A stretch of DNA of 56,553 nt from SIG575 sp964474295 (lineage in GTDB: Bacteria; Bacillota; Clostridia; Oscillospirales; Acutalibacteraceae), in the NCBI GenBank assembly GCA_964474295.1, contig CAYYRN010000006.1:1-56553 (forward strand), in the 5' to 3' direction. The notes beneath the pieces are model-generated. The model was not told the origin of the DNA. It searched no databases and saw only the letters and a list, made by a program, of their open reading frames with translations. Positions 25,343 to 34,219 of this stretch are shown here, piece after piece; position 1 is the first letter of the stretch; every line of letters begins with the position of its first letter. The position numbers were made by a program, and so were the translations under genes.

Positions 25343-25708
25343 ATGGATATTTTAATTTCTTTTATAAAAACATTTGTCATCGGCGGACTTATTTGCGTTG
25401 TCGGCCAGCTTTTGATTGATTTGACAAAGCTTACACCTGCGAGGATTCTTGTTGCTTTTGTCGTTTTGGGTGTAATTCTTTCGGCTGTGGGAATTTATAA
25501 GCCTTTTGCCGAATGGGCAGGCTGCGGTGCCACGGTTCCGCTTACGGGGTTCGGCAACGTGCTTGTTCAGGGAACAAAAGAAAAAATTGCCGAAGAGGGA
25601 TGGCTCGGCGTTATAACAGGGCCGCTGTCTTCGGGTGCGGCGGGCATCACCGCTGCGATATTAAGCGGTCTTGCTGTGTCGCTTGTGGCAAAGCCGAAAA
25701 GCAAGTAA
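25343..25708 (+). CDS. spoVAE: Stage V sporulation protein AE (SpoVAE/SpoVAEb)
   Basis: A small membrane protein of the SpoVA channel, which moves dipicolinic acid into the forespore and out at germination. The 121 residues contain four hydrophobic segments. The family core is IGGLICVVGQLLIDLTKLTPARILVAFVV, with the GCGATVPLTGFGNVLVQG motif in the centre and GPLSSGAAGITAAILSGL near the end. ATG at 25343 has AAGGGG at good spacing; an upstream in-frame ATG is weaker. It stands alone, without spoVAC or spoVAD next to it, behind a sigma-G-like promoter, and a strong terminator follows. Confidence 0.92.
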   Translation: MDILISFIKTFVIGGLICVVGQLLIDLTKLTPARILVAFVVLGVILSAVGIYKPFAEWAGCGATVPLTGFGNVLVQGTKEKIAEEGWLGVITGPLSSGAAGITAAILSGLAVSLVAKPKSK

Positions 25709-25718
25709 AATCGGTTTG

Positions 25719-25765
25719 CGGTATGCACCTTGAAGTGTTTGTCTTTGGGGAGCATACCGTTTTTT
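25719..25765 (+). terminator. Terminator of spoVAE
   Basis: CGGTATGC (25719-25726) pairs with GCATACCG (25752-25759), followed by six T. Confidence 0.85.
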
Positions 25766-25851
25766 ATTTTTGCGAGAAAGGTAAAAACGTTAAATTTTGT
25801 ATAAAATTGCGGAAAATATATAATTTTTTTAACATTTATTGAAAAAAATTA

Positions 25852-25880
25852 TTGAATTTTTCCAAAATGCGTGCTATAAT
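25852..25880 (+). promoter_or_regulatory. Sigma-A promoter of the EF-G paralog
   Basis: TTGAAT (25852-25857), 17-bp spacer, TATAAT (25875-25880), about 75 bp before the GTG start. Confidence 0.8.
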
Positions 25881-25955
25881 GAACGAGTATTACGGCTGCA
25901 AAACAAAATTAATTTATTATGTGCAGTAAAGAAAAGATACAAAGGAGGAATTTAG

Positions 25956-28022
25956 GTGAAAGCCTATAATGCTGAAAATATTAGAAATATCGTAGTCGCC
26001 GGTCACGGCGGACGTGGAAAAACTTCTCTTTGCGAAGCAATGCTTTACCTTGCAAAGGCAACTGACAGGCTTGGCAGAGTTGCAGACGGCAACACAGTGC
26101 TTGACTTTGATGCGGAAGAAAAGAAAAGAAAATCATCCGTTTCAATGGCAATGGCAGCGGTTGAATGGAAGGATACAAAAATTAACATTATCGACACACC
26201 CGGTTTCTTCGATTTTGCCGGAGGTATGAGCGAGGGTATGCGTGCGGCTGATTGTGCGCTTATCGTTACGGCGGCAGGTTCGGCTCTTGATGTAGGTGCG
26301 GAAAAAGCTTTTAAAGCCGCAACAAAAAGAAACATCAGCAAAATTATCGCAATAACAAAGTGCGATGCGGAAAATGCCGATTACAACAAAACAATCAATG
26401 CACTTACGGAAGAATACGGCAAAGCGATTTGTCCCGTTGTTGTGCCTTATTTTGAAAACGATAAGGTTAAGTGTTATGTATCTTTCGTTAAAAATAAAGC
26501 TTTTACATACGAAAACGGCGTTGCCACTCAAGTTGATATGCCCGATGATGCCGAAATAAATGCAAAAAGAGATGCGTTCATTGAATCCGTAGCTGTGGCT
26601 GATGATGACCTTATGGAAAAATTCTTTGAAGGTCAGGAATTTACTCAGGAAGAAATCCTCAGAGGTTTAAGTGCCGGTGTTGCGGACAACAGCGTTGTTC
26701 CCGTTTACGCTTGCTCCGGCTATAATATGGAGGCGGTAGACCTGCTTCTCGATTCAATGGTTTATGATGTTCCTTCGGCAAAGAAGGCGGCGGGCGAAAT
26801 TGCAAAAGATGCCGACGGTAACGAGGTTCGTCTTGAATGTGACGAAAACGGCGACCTTGCGGCAATATGCTTCAAAACCGTTACAGACCCGTTTGTCGGC
26901 AAAATGTCATACTTTAAAGTTGTAAGCGGTAAAATAACTCCCGATGTGCAGCCGTACAATGCAAATAAAGAACAGCTTGAAAAAATGGGTAAAATCATTT
27001 TTGTTAAGGGTTCAAAGCAGGAGGAAACAGGCTGCATACCCGCAGGTGATATCGGTGTTGTTGCAAAACTGGGCGGTTTCAGAACAGGCAACACCCTTTG
27101 CAAACAAAAGAAAATTTATTTCCTTGACGGTGTAACCTTCCCGTCGGCTTGCCTTTCAAGAGCCGTTAAAGTCCGTAAAAAGGGCGAGGAAGAAAAGGTT
27201 GCCGCAGGTATGGTTAAAATAATGCACGAAGATCCCGTTATCAAATTCGGCATAGAGCCGGAAACGAGAGAACAGATTTTGTCCGGTCTCGGTGAACAGC
27301 ACCTTGATGTTGTGGTTTCCAAGCTTGCAAGAATGGGTGTTGAGGTTGACCTTGCAATTCCGAAAGTTGCTTACAGGGAAACAATCCGCAAAAAGGTTGA
27401 AGCCCAGGGCAGACACAAAAAGCAGTCGGGCGGTCACGGACAGTTCGGTGACGTGTGGATTAGGTTTGAGCCGTGCGAAGAAATGGATCTTGTTTTTGCA
27501 AACGAGGTTGTCGGCGGTTCTGTTCCCAAGAACTACTTCCCCGCAGTCGAAAAAGGTTTGCGTGAAAGTGTTGCAAGAGGATTCCTTGCAGGATATCCGA
27601 TGGTAGGCGTTAAGGCTGTGCTTTATGACGGTTCTTATCATCCCGTGGATTCTTCCGAAATGGCATTTAAAACAGCCGCAAGCTTAGCTTTCAAAAACGC
27701 AATGCCCAACGCACAGGTTACTATTCAGGAACCCATAGGCACACTCAAAGCTTACATGCAGGATTATAAAATGGGCGATATTATGAGCGATATCACAAAA
27801 CGCCGTGGTCGTGTTCTCGGTATGGGCCCGTCGGATGAGCCTAAGATGAGTGAGATTGTCGCAGACGTGCCGATGAGCGAAATGGGCGATTTTGCAACAG
27901 TGCTTCGTTCGGTTACTCACGGTAAAGGTCATTTCTCGATAGAATTTGCAAGATACGAAGACGCTCCTGCAAATATTTCGCAAAAAGTTGTTGCAGAAGC
28001 TAAAATAAATTCGGAAGAATAA
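25956..28022 (+). CDS. Elongation factor G paralog (FusA2-like translation GTPase)
   Basis: A 688-residue protein with all five EF-G domains. Its GTPase motifs differ from canonical FusA: the P-loop is AGHGGRGKTSL (about residues 15-25), G3 is DTPGFFDF in place of DTPGHVDF, and G4 is ITKCD in place of NKMD. Domains II-V follow, including the domain IV segment GGSVPKNYFPAVEKGLRESVARGFLAGYP, which reaches the decoding site in EF-G. This pattern marks the EF-G-like/FusA2 group common in Clostridia, whose role is not settled. GTG start with AGGAGG. It is a single gene between its own promoter and terminator. The housekeeping fusA is presumably elsewhere with rpsL. Confidence 0.88.
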   Translation: MKAYNAENIRNIVVAGHGGRGKTSLCEAMLYLAKATDRLGRVADGNTVLDFDAEEKKRKSSVSMAMAAVEWKDTKINIIDTPGFFDFAGGMSEGMRAADCALIVTAAGSALDVGAEKAFKAATKRNISKIIAITKCDAENADYNKTINALTEEYGKAICPVVVPYFENDKVKCYVSFVKNKAFTYENGVATQVDMPDDAEINAKRDAFIESVAVADDDLMEKFFEGQEFTQEEILRGLSAGVADNSVVPVYACSGYNMEAVDLLLDSMVYDVPSAKKAAGEIAKDADGNEVRLECDENGDLAAICFKTVTDPFVGKMSYFKVVSGKITPDVQPYNANKEQLEKMGKIIFVKGSKQEETGCIPAGDIGVVAKLGGFRTGNTLCKQKKIYFLDGVTFPSACLSRAVKVRKKGEEEKVAAGMVKIMHEDPVIKFGIEPETREQILSGLGEQHLDVVVSKLARMGVEVDLAIPKVAYRETIRKKVEAQGRHKKQSGGHGQFGDVWIRFEPCEEMDLVFANEVVGGSVPKNYFPAVEKGLRESVARGFLAGYPMVGVKAVLYDGSYHPVDSSEMAFKTAASLAFKNAMPNAQVTIQEPIGTLKAYMQDYKMGDIMSDITKRRGRVLGMGPSDEPKMSEIVADVPMSEMGDFATVLRSVTHGKGHFSIEFARYEDAPANISQKVVAEAKINSEE

Positions 28023-28039
28023 AATAATTTGAAAGATTT

Positions 28040-28092
28040 GTTGCGAAAAAATTCATTGTTCACAAAACAGTAATTTTTTCGCAACATTTTTT
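28040..28092 (+). terminator. Terminator of the EF-G paralog
   Basis: A 14-bp stem, GTTGCGAAAAAATT (28040-28053) with AATTTTTTCGCAAC (28072-28085), then A and seven T. Confidence 0.9.
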
Positions 28093-28186
28093 TAATATTC
28101 ACATCATAGAATATGATTACAGTTATTTTAATTATGTACTTCGGCGTTTTATTTCGTCCTTGTGCAAAAGAAAAGGAGTAAATAAT

Positions 28187-29524
28187 ATGAATGAGTACCT
28201 TTCAAACATCTATGAAACTGTCAAGAAAAGAAATCCGGGTGAACCCGAATTTCATCAAGCGGTAAAAGAAGTTCTCGAAACAATCGAGCCTGTTATCGAA
28301 GCACGTCCCGACTATGTAAAAGCGGGTATTGTCGAAAGAATCGTTGAGCCGGAAAGAATCATCAAATTCCGTGTTCCGTGGGTTGACGATAACGGCAACG
28401 TTCAAATAAACCGTGGTTTCAGAATCCAGTTTAACAGTGCAATCGGCCCTTACAAGGGCGGTCTTCGTTTCCATCCCTCGGTTTACGAAGGAATTATCAA
28501 ATTCCTCGGCTTTGAGCAGATTTTCAAAAACTCGCTCACAGGTCTTCCCATCGGCGGCGGTAAGGGCGGCAGTGACTTTGACCCCAAGGGCAAGTCGGAT
28601 AACGAAGTAATGCGTTTTTGCCAGAGCTTTATGACAGAACTTTCAAAATATATCGGTGCGGACACAGACGTTCCGGCAGGTGACATCGGCGTAGGTGCAA
28701 GAGAAATCGGTTATCTTTTCGGTCAGTATAAAAGACTTCGTGATGAATACACGGGCGTTCTCACCGGCAAAGGTATTCCTTACGGCGGCAGCCTTGCAAG
28801 AAAAGAAGCAACGGGTTACGGCCTTTGCTACTACACTGCCGAAATGCTCAAGGATAACGGTTCTTCTTTTGAGGGCAAAACAGTTGTTATTTCCGGTTCG
28901 GGCAACGTTGCGATATATGCAACGGAAAAAGCAACACAGCTCGGCGGTAAGGTTGTTGCACTTTCCGACTCAAACGGTTACATTTACGATAAAAACGGTA
29001 TAGACCTCGCTGCTGTTAAGCAGATTAAAGAGGTTGAAAGAAAACGTATTAAAGAATATGTTTCAACTCATCCCGAAGCTGAATATCATGAGGGTTGCAG
29101 AGGAATTTGGACTGTTAAGTGCGACATTGCTCTTCCCTGTGCTACACAAAACGAGCTTGACCTTGACGGTGCAAAAGCACTTCTTGCAAACGGTGTTATG
29201 GCGGTTGCGGAGGGTGCTAATATGCCGTCAACTCCCGAAGCTATCGAAGCATTCCAGTCCGCAGGTATTCTCTTTGCTCCCGCAAAGGCTTCCAATGCCG
29301 GCGGTGTTGCAACATCGGCACTCGAAATGAGCCAGAACTCAATGAGATATTCATGGACATTTGAAGAAGTTGATTCAAAGCTTCAGGGCATTATGGTAAA
29401 CATTTACCACGCTTGTGCGGATGCCGCAGAAAAGTACGGCTCCAAGGGCAACCTTGTTGCAGGTGCTAATATCGCAGGCTTCCTCAAGGTTGCGGATGCT
29501 ATGCTCGCTCAGGGTATTGTATAA
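28187..29524 (+). CDS. gdhA: Glutamate dehydrogenase, NADP-type hexameric
   Basis: Reversibly aminates 2-oxoglutarate to glutamate. From ATG 28187 (AAGGAG upstream) it has 445 residues, the normal size of the small hexameric enzyme. The substrate site PYKGGLRFHPSV is at about residues 88-99, with the catalytic loop GLPIGGGKGGSDFDPKGKS, the PAGDIGVGAREIGYLFGQYK segment, and the dinucleotide fold VVISGSGNVAIYATEKATQLG. The residue after the second strand (SDS) fits NADPH. It is transcribed alone and flanked by strong terminators on both sides. I could not fix its promoter within 28093-28186. Confidence 0.97.
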   Translation: MNEYLSNIYETVKKRNPGEPEFHQAVKEVLETIEPVIEARPDYVKAGIVERIVEPERIIKFRVPWVDDNGNVQINRGFRIQFNSAIGPYKGGLRFHPSVYEGIIKFLGFEQIFKNSLTGLPIGGGKGGSDFDPKGKSDNEVMRFCQSFMTELSKYIGADTDVPAGDIGVGAREIGYLFGQYKRLRDEYTGVLTGKGIPYGGSLARKEATGYGLCYYTAEMLKDNGSSFEGKTVVISGSGNVAIYATEKATQLGGKVVALSDSNGYIYDKNGIDLAAVKQIKEVERKRIKEYVSTHPEAEYHEGCRGIWTVKCDIALPCATQNELDLDGAKALLANGVMAVAEGANMPSTPEAIEAFQSAGILFAPAKASNAGGVATSALEMSQNSMRYSWTFEEVDSKLQGIMVNIYHACADAAEKYGSKGNLVAGANIAGFLKVADAMLAQGIV

Positions 29525-29559
29525 TATCGGTTAAAATTTAAAAACAGCACAAAATAATC

Positions 29560-29609
29560 CCCGTCGATGTCTTTTAATAAACTCGAAAGACATCGGCGGG
29601 ATGTTTTTT
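29560..29609 (+). terminator. Terminator of gdhA
   Basis: A long imperfect stem (CCGTCGATGTCTTT region with AAAGACATCGGCGGG, 29560-29600), then ATG and six T. It may also serve the converging gene. Confidence 0.85.
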
Positions 29610-29623
29610 ATAAATCTTGCTTA

Positions 29624-32344
29624 TTATTTTGTATGAAGTCTGATGACCGTTACGGATAATTTGGGTGCTGTGAAATTAAATTTTTCACTTACTCCGCTTA
29701 GTGAAAATTCCTCCATAATACAGTCCTCTTTTTGACCTAAAATATTATCGTTGTTATAGCTGTCGCCCGCTACCTGATAAACGGCGGCGGTATTTTTTAT
29801 GTTTTCGGCACCGCTTACGTTTATCGCAAAGGTTTTATTTTTTTCGGTAACGTTCACAATCTTAATTATTATATCGCCCGTTTCGTCCGTACTTACAACT
29901 TGGTATGCTTCGGCTTCGGAATCGGAGCCGGTAGTGTAATCGATGTAAAGCTCGTCATCGACATAACACTTTACGTTTCTTCCGCTTACGGTTATTTTAA
30001 GCTTGTAGGTTCTTCCCGTTTCAGCCGTGAACGGTTTTACCGTGCCGATAATCATATCGGTTTTGTTGCCGTTTTTAACTTGTTGAAGGCAGGAAACGGT
30101 GTTATCCCATCCGCCCAAATTCCAAAACCAGTTGTTATCTTTATCCTGCACGGCAAAAGGTATTATAAATCCCTCACTGCCGTCTGTTTTTGTGGCTTCG
30201 ACGGTGTAGGTGTAATCTGTCCATTCGCTTTTTCCGAAATAAGCCGCATCACCGATGTTTGAATATTTCATATCGGTGCTGTTGTGAACGAGCTTGCCGT
30301 TTTTTATTTTATAATTTCCGTCATTTGCGTTTTCCCAATTCCACCAAAAGTTCGGAAAATTAAAGTTGTCTTTGCCGAGAACCTCTCCGCTTTCGTTGTT
30401 TACTATTTTAACGTTGTCAAATTCCGCTGCGGTGTACCACGTTCCCACACCCACTCTGCCGGAAAGATTTTTTTGCTCAACCTCAGCCCCTTTAAGCGAA
30501 GAAGAATAAAGGTCAGTGCCTTGGTTTAAAGAAAATATTTTCTGAACGTAATAGTTAACGGAGCCTGTCACCTGACTGTTGTTAAACCAAATAAGGTTCG
30601 GTGACCAGTGCGTTGCGGTCAAATTTCCGAAAAGCGGAGCGTAAGCTGCCATTTTAACAATGTCGCCGTTTCTTTCAAGTCCGGTCATATAAGCCGCTTC
30701 CGAAAGTGCGGCACGCAGTGTATTTGACTTTGCGGCATATTCACCGAGAAATACTCCGATTGTACCGCCGTAATTTGTGTCGGTCATTTCATCGACCGTT
30801 CTCTTGTAATTTTTTTCATCATAGTAATCCGTGTTTTCCAAAAACCATTCCGGTTCGTTATAATAATGCTGGTCTGTCGCACCCGCAAAATCATTAACGT
30901 TCAGTTCGGGATGTTCTTTGAGAAAAGCTTTTGCGTATTCGTATGATTTTATGTAATTTGCACCGTGTGTCGCATCGGACGCACCTGCCGAATAAATAAG
31001 CTCGATACCCTCGTAAAGCGTGGGATTTTTTTCTTTTTCTTTGTTAAAAGCGTCAAGAAAGGCAGTGTATCTTTCGTAATATTCCTCGCCCTCGTTTTCG
31101 TTGCCGACAGCTATGTATTTCAATCGGAAAGGTTCTTCGTGTCCCATAGATATACGAACCTTTCCCCATTTCGTGTCTGCGCCGCCCCTGCAAAATTCCA
31201 CAAGGTCAAGCATATCTTTGACATATTTTTCAAAAAGCTCGCTTTCGGTGTCAACACCGCCCTTGCCCCTCATTTGACAGTAAAGTCCGCAGTTTATAAC
31301 AGGCACGGGCAAAGCTCCGATATCCTCCGCAAGAAGAAAATATTCGTAAAATCCCAAACCGTAGCTCATAAAACACGGATACGGGTCATCTGTTGCGGAA
31401 AGATTTGTCCATATGTTTGTTCCTTGCTTTCTTGCCGCAACATCACCGTACTTTCCGTCAAACAAAAGCGGATTTCCGTTTTCGTCAACGCCTATGGAAT
31501 CTTTCCAATCATAAGCCGTGCTTTCGTCGTTTCCCTCTATAACGCAGCCTCCGGGAAAACGCAAAAAGCGGGGCTGCAGCTCCTCAAGCATTTTTGCAAG
31601 GTCACTCCGCATACCGTTTTCCCGATTTTTATAGGTGTTTTCGGGGAAAAGCGAAACCATATCAACACAAACCTTTCCGTTTACCAAAACCTGTAAGGTA
31701 ACACCGGAGCTTGCCGAAATATCGGAGGAGAGGGGAAGACAATATTTTTCCCAATTTTGCGAAACATCTTCGATTTTTCCGCTTGAAATTATATCTCCGT
31801 TTTCACAGAGGTTAACGGTGATTGTGCCGTTTCCCTTTGCGTAGACGGAAAAATTGTATTTTTCGCCTTTTTCAAGGCTCATCCCGTCAAGAAAGCCGCC
31901 GTTTTCAATGCCGGCAGGGGCAGTGCCGTAATTTGAAATTACCGCATAGCTTGTGTTGTTTACGTTAAGTCCGTTTTCCTTATCGTTTGTTTTAATTTCG
32001 ACCTCGGCATTGCCTACCGTTTCCCATCCGTGGAGATGATTTCCCTTTGCCGTCTCTGTGTATTCAAACGAACGGTTAACTACCTTTTCGGCATAAAGAC
32101 CTCCGTCTGCGGCGAAATTTATATCCTCGAAGAAAATTCCGAAAAGCAAATCGCTGATTTCTCTGACCTTTTCCGAAGCGTCGATGTCAAGGGTATAATC
32201 GGAAGTGTCGGTGTCGAAAATTCCGACGGTATTGCTTTCGGGTTTTTCCGCTTCGTCCGACACGGCGGGAGCGAAAACGGACATCAAAAAAGACATAACC
32301 GTGCAAATGATTTTTTTGAAAAACATAATAATTTTGTATTTCAT
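29624..32344 (-). CDS. Secreted GH51-type alpha-L-arabinofuranosidase with inserted lectin-like domain
   Basis: Predicted to release arabinose from plant arabinoxylan or arabinan outside the cell. Of its 906 residues, the first 30 or so form a signal peptide (MKYKIIMFFKKIICTVMSFL). The GH51 start LLFGIFFEDINFAADGGLYAEKVVNRSFEY is followed by a CBM4-like sandwich (about 80-240) and the catalytic barrel with RFLRFPGGCVIEGN. The acid/base is Glu416 in AVGNENEG and the nucleophile is Glu535 in FLGEYAAKS. The C-terminal sandwich is split by a domain of about 170 residues (FWWNWENAND to YVDDELYIDYT) that resembles DUF1080/LamG folds. ATG 32344 overlaps the cca stop by 4 bases, with AAAGGAG upstream. 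Confidence 0.9.
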   Translation of the reverse strand: MKYKIIMFFKKIICTVMSFLMSVFAPAVSDEAEKPESNTVGIFDTDTSDYTLDIDASEKVREISDLLFGIFFEDINFAADGGLYAEKVVNRSFEYTETAKGNHLHGWETVGNAEVEIKTNDKENGLNVNNTSYAVISNYGTAPAGIENGGFLDGMSLEKGEKYNFSVYAKGNGTITVNLCENGDIISSGKIEDVSQNWEKYCLPLSSDISASSGVTLQVLVNGKVCVDMVSLFPENTYKNRENGMRSDLAKMLEELQPRFLRFPGGCVIEGNDESTAYDWKDSIGVDENGNPLLFDGKYGDVAARKQGTNIWTNLSATDDPYPCFMSYGLGFYEYFLLAEDIGALPVPVINCGLYCQMRGKGGVDTESELFEKYVKDMLDLVEFCRGGADTKWGKVRISMGHEEPFRLKYIAVGNENEGEEYYERYTAFLDAFNKEKEKNPTLYEGIELIYSAGASDATHGANYIKSYEYAKAFLKEHPELNVNDFAGATDQHYYNEPEWFLENTDYYDEKNYKRTVDEMTDTNYGGTIGVFLGEYAAKSNTLRAALSEAAYMTGLERNGDIVKMAAYAPLFGNLTATHWSPNLIWFNNSQVTGSVNYYVQKIFSLNQGTDLYSSSLKGAEVEQKNLSGRVGVGTWYTAAEFDNVKIVNNESGEVLGKDNFNFPNFWWNWENANDGNYKIKNGKLVHNSTDMKYSNIGDAAYFGKSEWTDYTYTVEATKTDGSEGFIIPFAVQDKDNNWFWNLGGWDNTVSCLQQVKNGNKTDMIIGTVKPFTAETGRTYKLKITVSGRNVKCYVDDELYIDYTTGSDSEAEAYQVVSTDETGDIIIKIVNVTEKNKTFAINVSGAENIKNTAAVYQVAGDSYNNDNILGQKEDCIMEEFSLSGVSEKFNFTAPKLSVTVIRLHTK

Positions 32345-33675
32345 ATCAGACACTCCTTTGATAATTTTATAAGCTCTTCTTTTTCGTTTTTTATTTTGCC
32401 GTCAATCACATTTTCAAGTAAAAAGTCGAGAATTTTTCCGATTTCTTTTCCCTTAAAACCGAGGTAAATCAAATCGTTTCCGTCAATTGCCAAATCGGAA
32501 ATTTTAAGGCATACGTTTTCTTCTTCCGTTTTTTTCAGAAGCTCCGTATATTTGTCACAGAGCAAAATTCTGTCCGATTTTTCGGGATTTTGTGCAAGAA
32601 TATCCGCACGGGAAACACCGTCCAAGAGATATAAAAATTCAAACCCGAATTTAGATGCGTGTTTTTTTATGTTTTGCGGTGAATTGTAAAGTCTGTCATC
32701 GTGGTGCAGAATCAAATCGGTCACAACCGACACGGTTTTGTTATCGTATTTTAATCTTTTAAGTATCAAGTTTGCCGTTTTCGCACTGCACGGTGCGTGA
32801 CCTTTAAAATGGTCACAGCCGTTTTCATCCGTTGTTTTTGCTTTCGGCTTTTCAATATCGTGCAAAAGCATTGCAAGACGTATATATTTGTTTTTCGGAC
32901 TTGCGGCAACGCTTTTTACAATATGCTGCCATACGTTATAAATGTGATAGGGACAGTTTTGGGTTGTGTTTTCGGTTTCTTTCAATTCGGGAATAATTTC
33001 AAAAATCACTTCCGAAAAATCCGTCAGAATTTTTTCGGCACTGTCACCGAGAAGAAGCTTTTCAAGCTCCGTTCTTATTCTTTCCGATGAGATGTTTTTA
33101 AGCAGATGTCTGTTTTTCCTTATGCTTTCGGCGGTTTTTTCTTCAATTTCAAAACCGAGCGTTGAAGCAAAGCGGATGGCACGCATAATTCTCAAAGCGT
33201 CTTCACGAAATCTTTTGTCGGGGTTTCCGACACAGCGAATTATTTTGTTTTCGATGTCCTCCGAGCCGCCGAAAAGGTCAACAAGACCGTCTTGTTCGTT
33301 ATAAGCCATTGCGTTGACGGTAAAATCTCTGCGGGATAAATCATTTTCGATATCGCGGGTGAATTTCACACTGTCGGGACGGCGGTTGTCGGTATATTCC
33401 CCGTCAACTCTGTATGTTGTGATTTCAAGCGGATGAGAGTCGATTAAAACAGTCACCGTGCCGTGCTTTATGCCTGTCGGCACTGTGCGGTAGTCTTTGA
33501 AAGCATCAAGCGTCTGCTGCGGCTCGGCAGAGGTTGTCATATCCCAATCGTTTGCATTTTTTTTCATAATTCCGTCACGGACACATCCGCCCACAACAAA
33601 AGCTTCAAAGCCGTTGTCATTAAGCACCTTCACGGCTTTTTTCGCATAATCCGGCATTTCTATTTTTACGGATAT
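32341..33675 (-). CDS. cca: CCA-adding tRNA nucleotidyltransferase
   Basis: Builds or repairs the 3' CCA end of tRNAs. It has the class II polymerase head FEAFVVGGCVRDGIMKK, the metal-site pair in NDWDMTT, and RRDFTVNAMAYNEQDGLVDLFGG, followed by RALRIMRAIRFASTLGFEIE and an HD-type domain with LAMLLHDIEKP. The start is uncertain. GAGGTGAT is a strong ribosome site, and the codon 8 nt after it is ATA at 33675, which would give MSVKIEMPDYAKK like relatives. The alternatives are GTG 33684, inside the ribosome site, and ATG 33657, which has none. It is translationally coupled to the GH51 gene, an unusual pairing. Confidence 0.92.
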   Translation of the reverse strand: MSVKIEMPDYAKKAVKVLNDNGFEAFVVGGCVRDGIMKKNANDWDMTTSAEPQQTLDAFKDYRTVPTGIKHGTVTVLIDSHPLEITTYRVDGEYTDNRRPDSVKFTRDIENDLSRRDFTVNAMAYNEQDGLVDLFGGSEDIENKIIRCVGNPDKRFREDALRIMRAIRFASTLGFEIEEKTAESIRKNRHLLKNISSERIRTELEKLLLGDSAEKILTDFSEVIFEIIPELKETENTTQNCPYHIYNVWQHIVKSVAASPKNKYIRLAMLLHDIEKPKAKTTDENGCDHFKGHAPCSAKTANLILKRLKYDNKTVSVVTDLILHHDDRLYNSPQNIKKHASKFGFEFLYLLDGVSRADILAQNPEKSDRILLCDKYTELLKKTEEENVCLKISDLAIDGNDLIYLGFKGKEIGKILDFLLENVIDGKIKNEKEELIKLSKECLI

Positions 33676-33702
33676 AACTATCACCTCTTTTGCAATATTC
33701 TC

Positions 33703-33737
33703 TTTACAATTTTACCACTAACGGGTATAATTATCAA
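33703..33737. promoter_or_regulatory. Interleaved divergent promoters of cca and the ArsC-like gene
   Basis: Plus strand: TTTACA (33703-33708), 17 bp, TATAAT (33726-33731). Minus strand: TTGATA (33737-33732), 17 bp, TAAAAT (33714-33709). The -35 of each abuts the -10 of the other, so only one polymerase can bind at a time. Confidence 0.75.
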
Positions 33738-33763
33738 GAAAAACATTCGGGAGGATTTCAGAT

Positions 33764-34108
33764 ATGAATATACAAATTTACGGCAAGCCGAAATGCTTTG
33801 ATACAAAAAAGGCGGAAAGATATTTTAAGGAACGCAGGATAAAAGTGCAGATGGTTGATATCTCGAAATATCCTATGAGTGCCGGCGAATACAGAAATAT
33901 TAAAACCGCCTTAAAAGCTGATTTTGACGATTTAATCGATAAGACTTCAAAGTTTTATAAGGATTTGTTTATAGAATACCTTGCAAACGAAAGTGACAAG
34001 GAAGAAAAGCTTTTTGAAAATCAGACGCTTTTTAAAACTCCGATTGTAAGAAACGGAAAACAGGCAACGCTCGGCTACTGCCCCGATGTGTGGAAAAATT
34101 GGGAATGA
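33764..34108 (+). CDS. ArsC/Spx-family thioredoxin-fold protein
   Basis: A small cytoplasmic protein of 114 residues. The opening MNIQIYGKPKCFDTKKAERYFKERRIKVQMVDI gives the ArsC-family strand, a single cysteine (Cys11) and helix. The C-terminal TLFKTPIVRNGKQATLGYCPDVWKNW supplies the cis-proline and end region. The site is C-F-D-T, so Spx-type CxxC chemistry is missing. No ars genes are nearby, and a true arsenate reductase would normally be in such a cluster. It is best described as an ArsC-like reductase or YffB/Spx relative of unknown substrate. GGGAGG precedes the ATG. Confidence 0.78.
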   Translation: MNIQIYGKPKCFDTKKAERYFKERRIKVQMVDISKYPMSAGEYRNIKTALKADFDDLIDKTSKFYKDLFIEYLANESDKEEKLFENQTLFKTPIVRNGKQATLGYCPDVWKNWE

Positions 34109-34147
34109 AATTCAAGGCAAATTGCCTGAAAATTAAATAAAAATGTA

Positions 34148-34176
34148 TTGAATTTTACATTCAAATATGTTATCAT
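34148..34176 (+). promoter_or_regulatory. Promoter of secreted hydrolase 1
   Basis: TTGAAT (34148-34153), 17-bp spacer, TATCAT (34171-34176). Confidence 0.7.
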
Positions 34177-34219
34177 TTACAAGTATAAAATTATCCTTGA
34201 TTAATAGGAGGAAAGAAAG

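Noticed and set aside
30965..31696. 243-codon plus-strand frame
   Set aside because: Antisense to the GH51 catalytic domain; no ribosome site or family motif.
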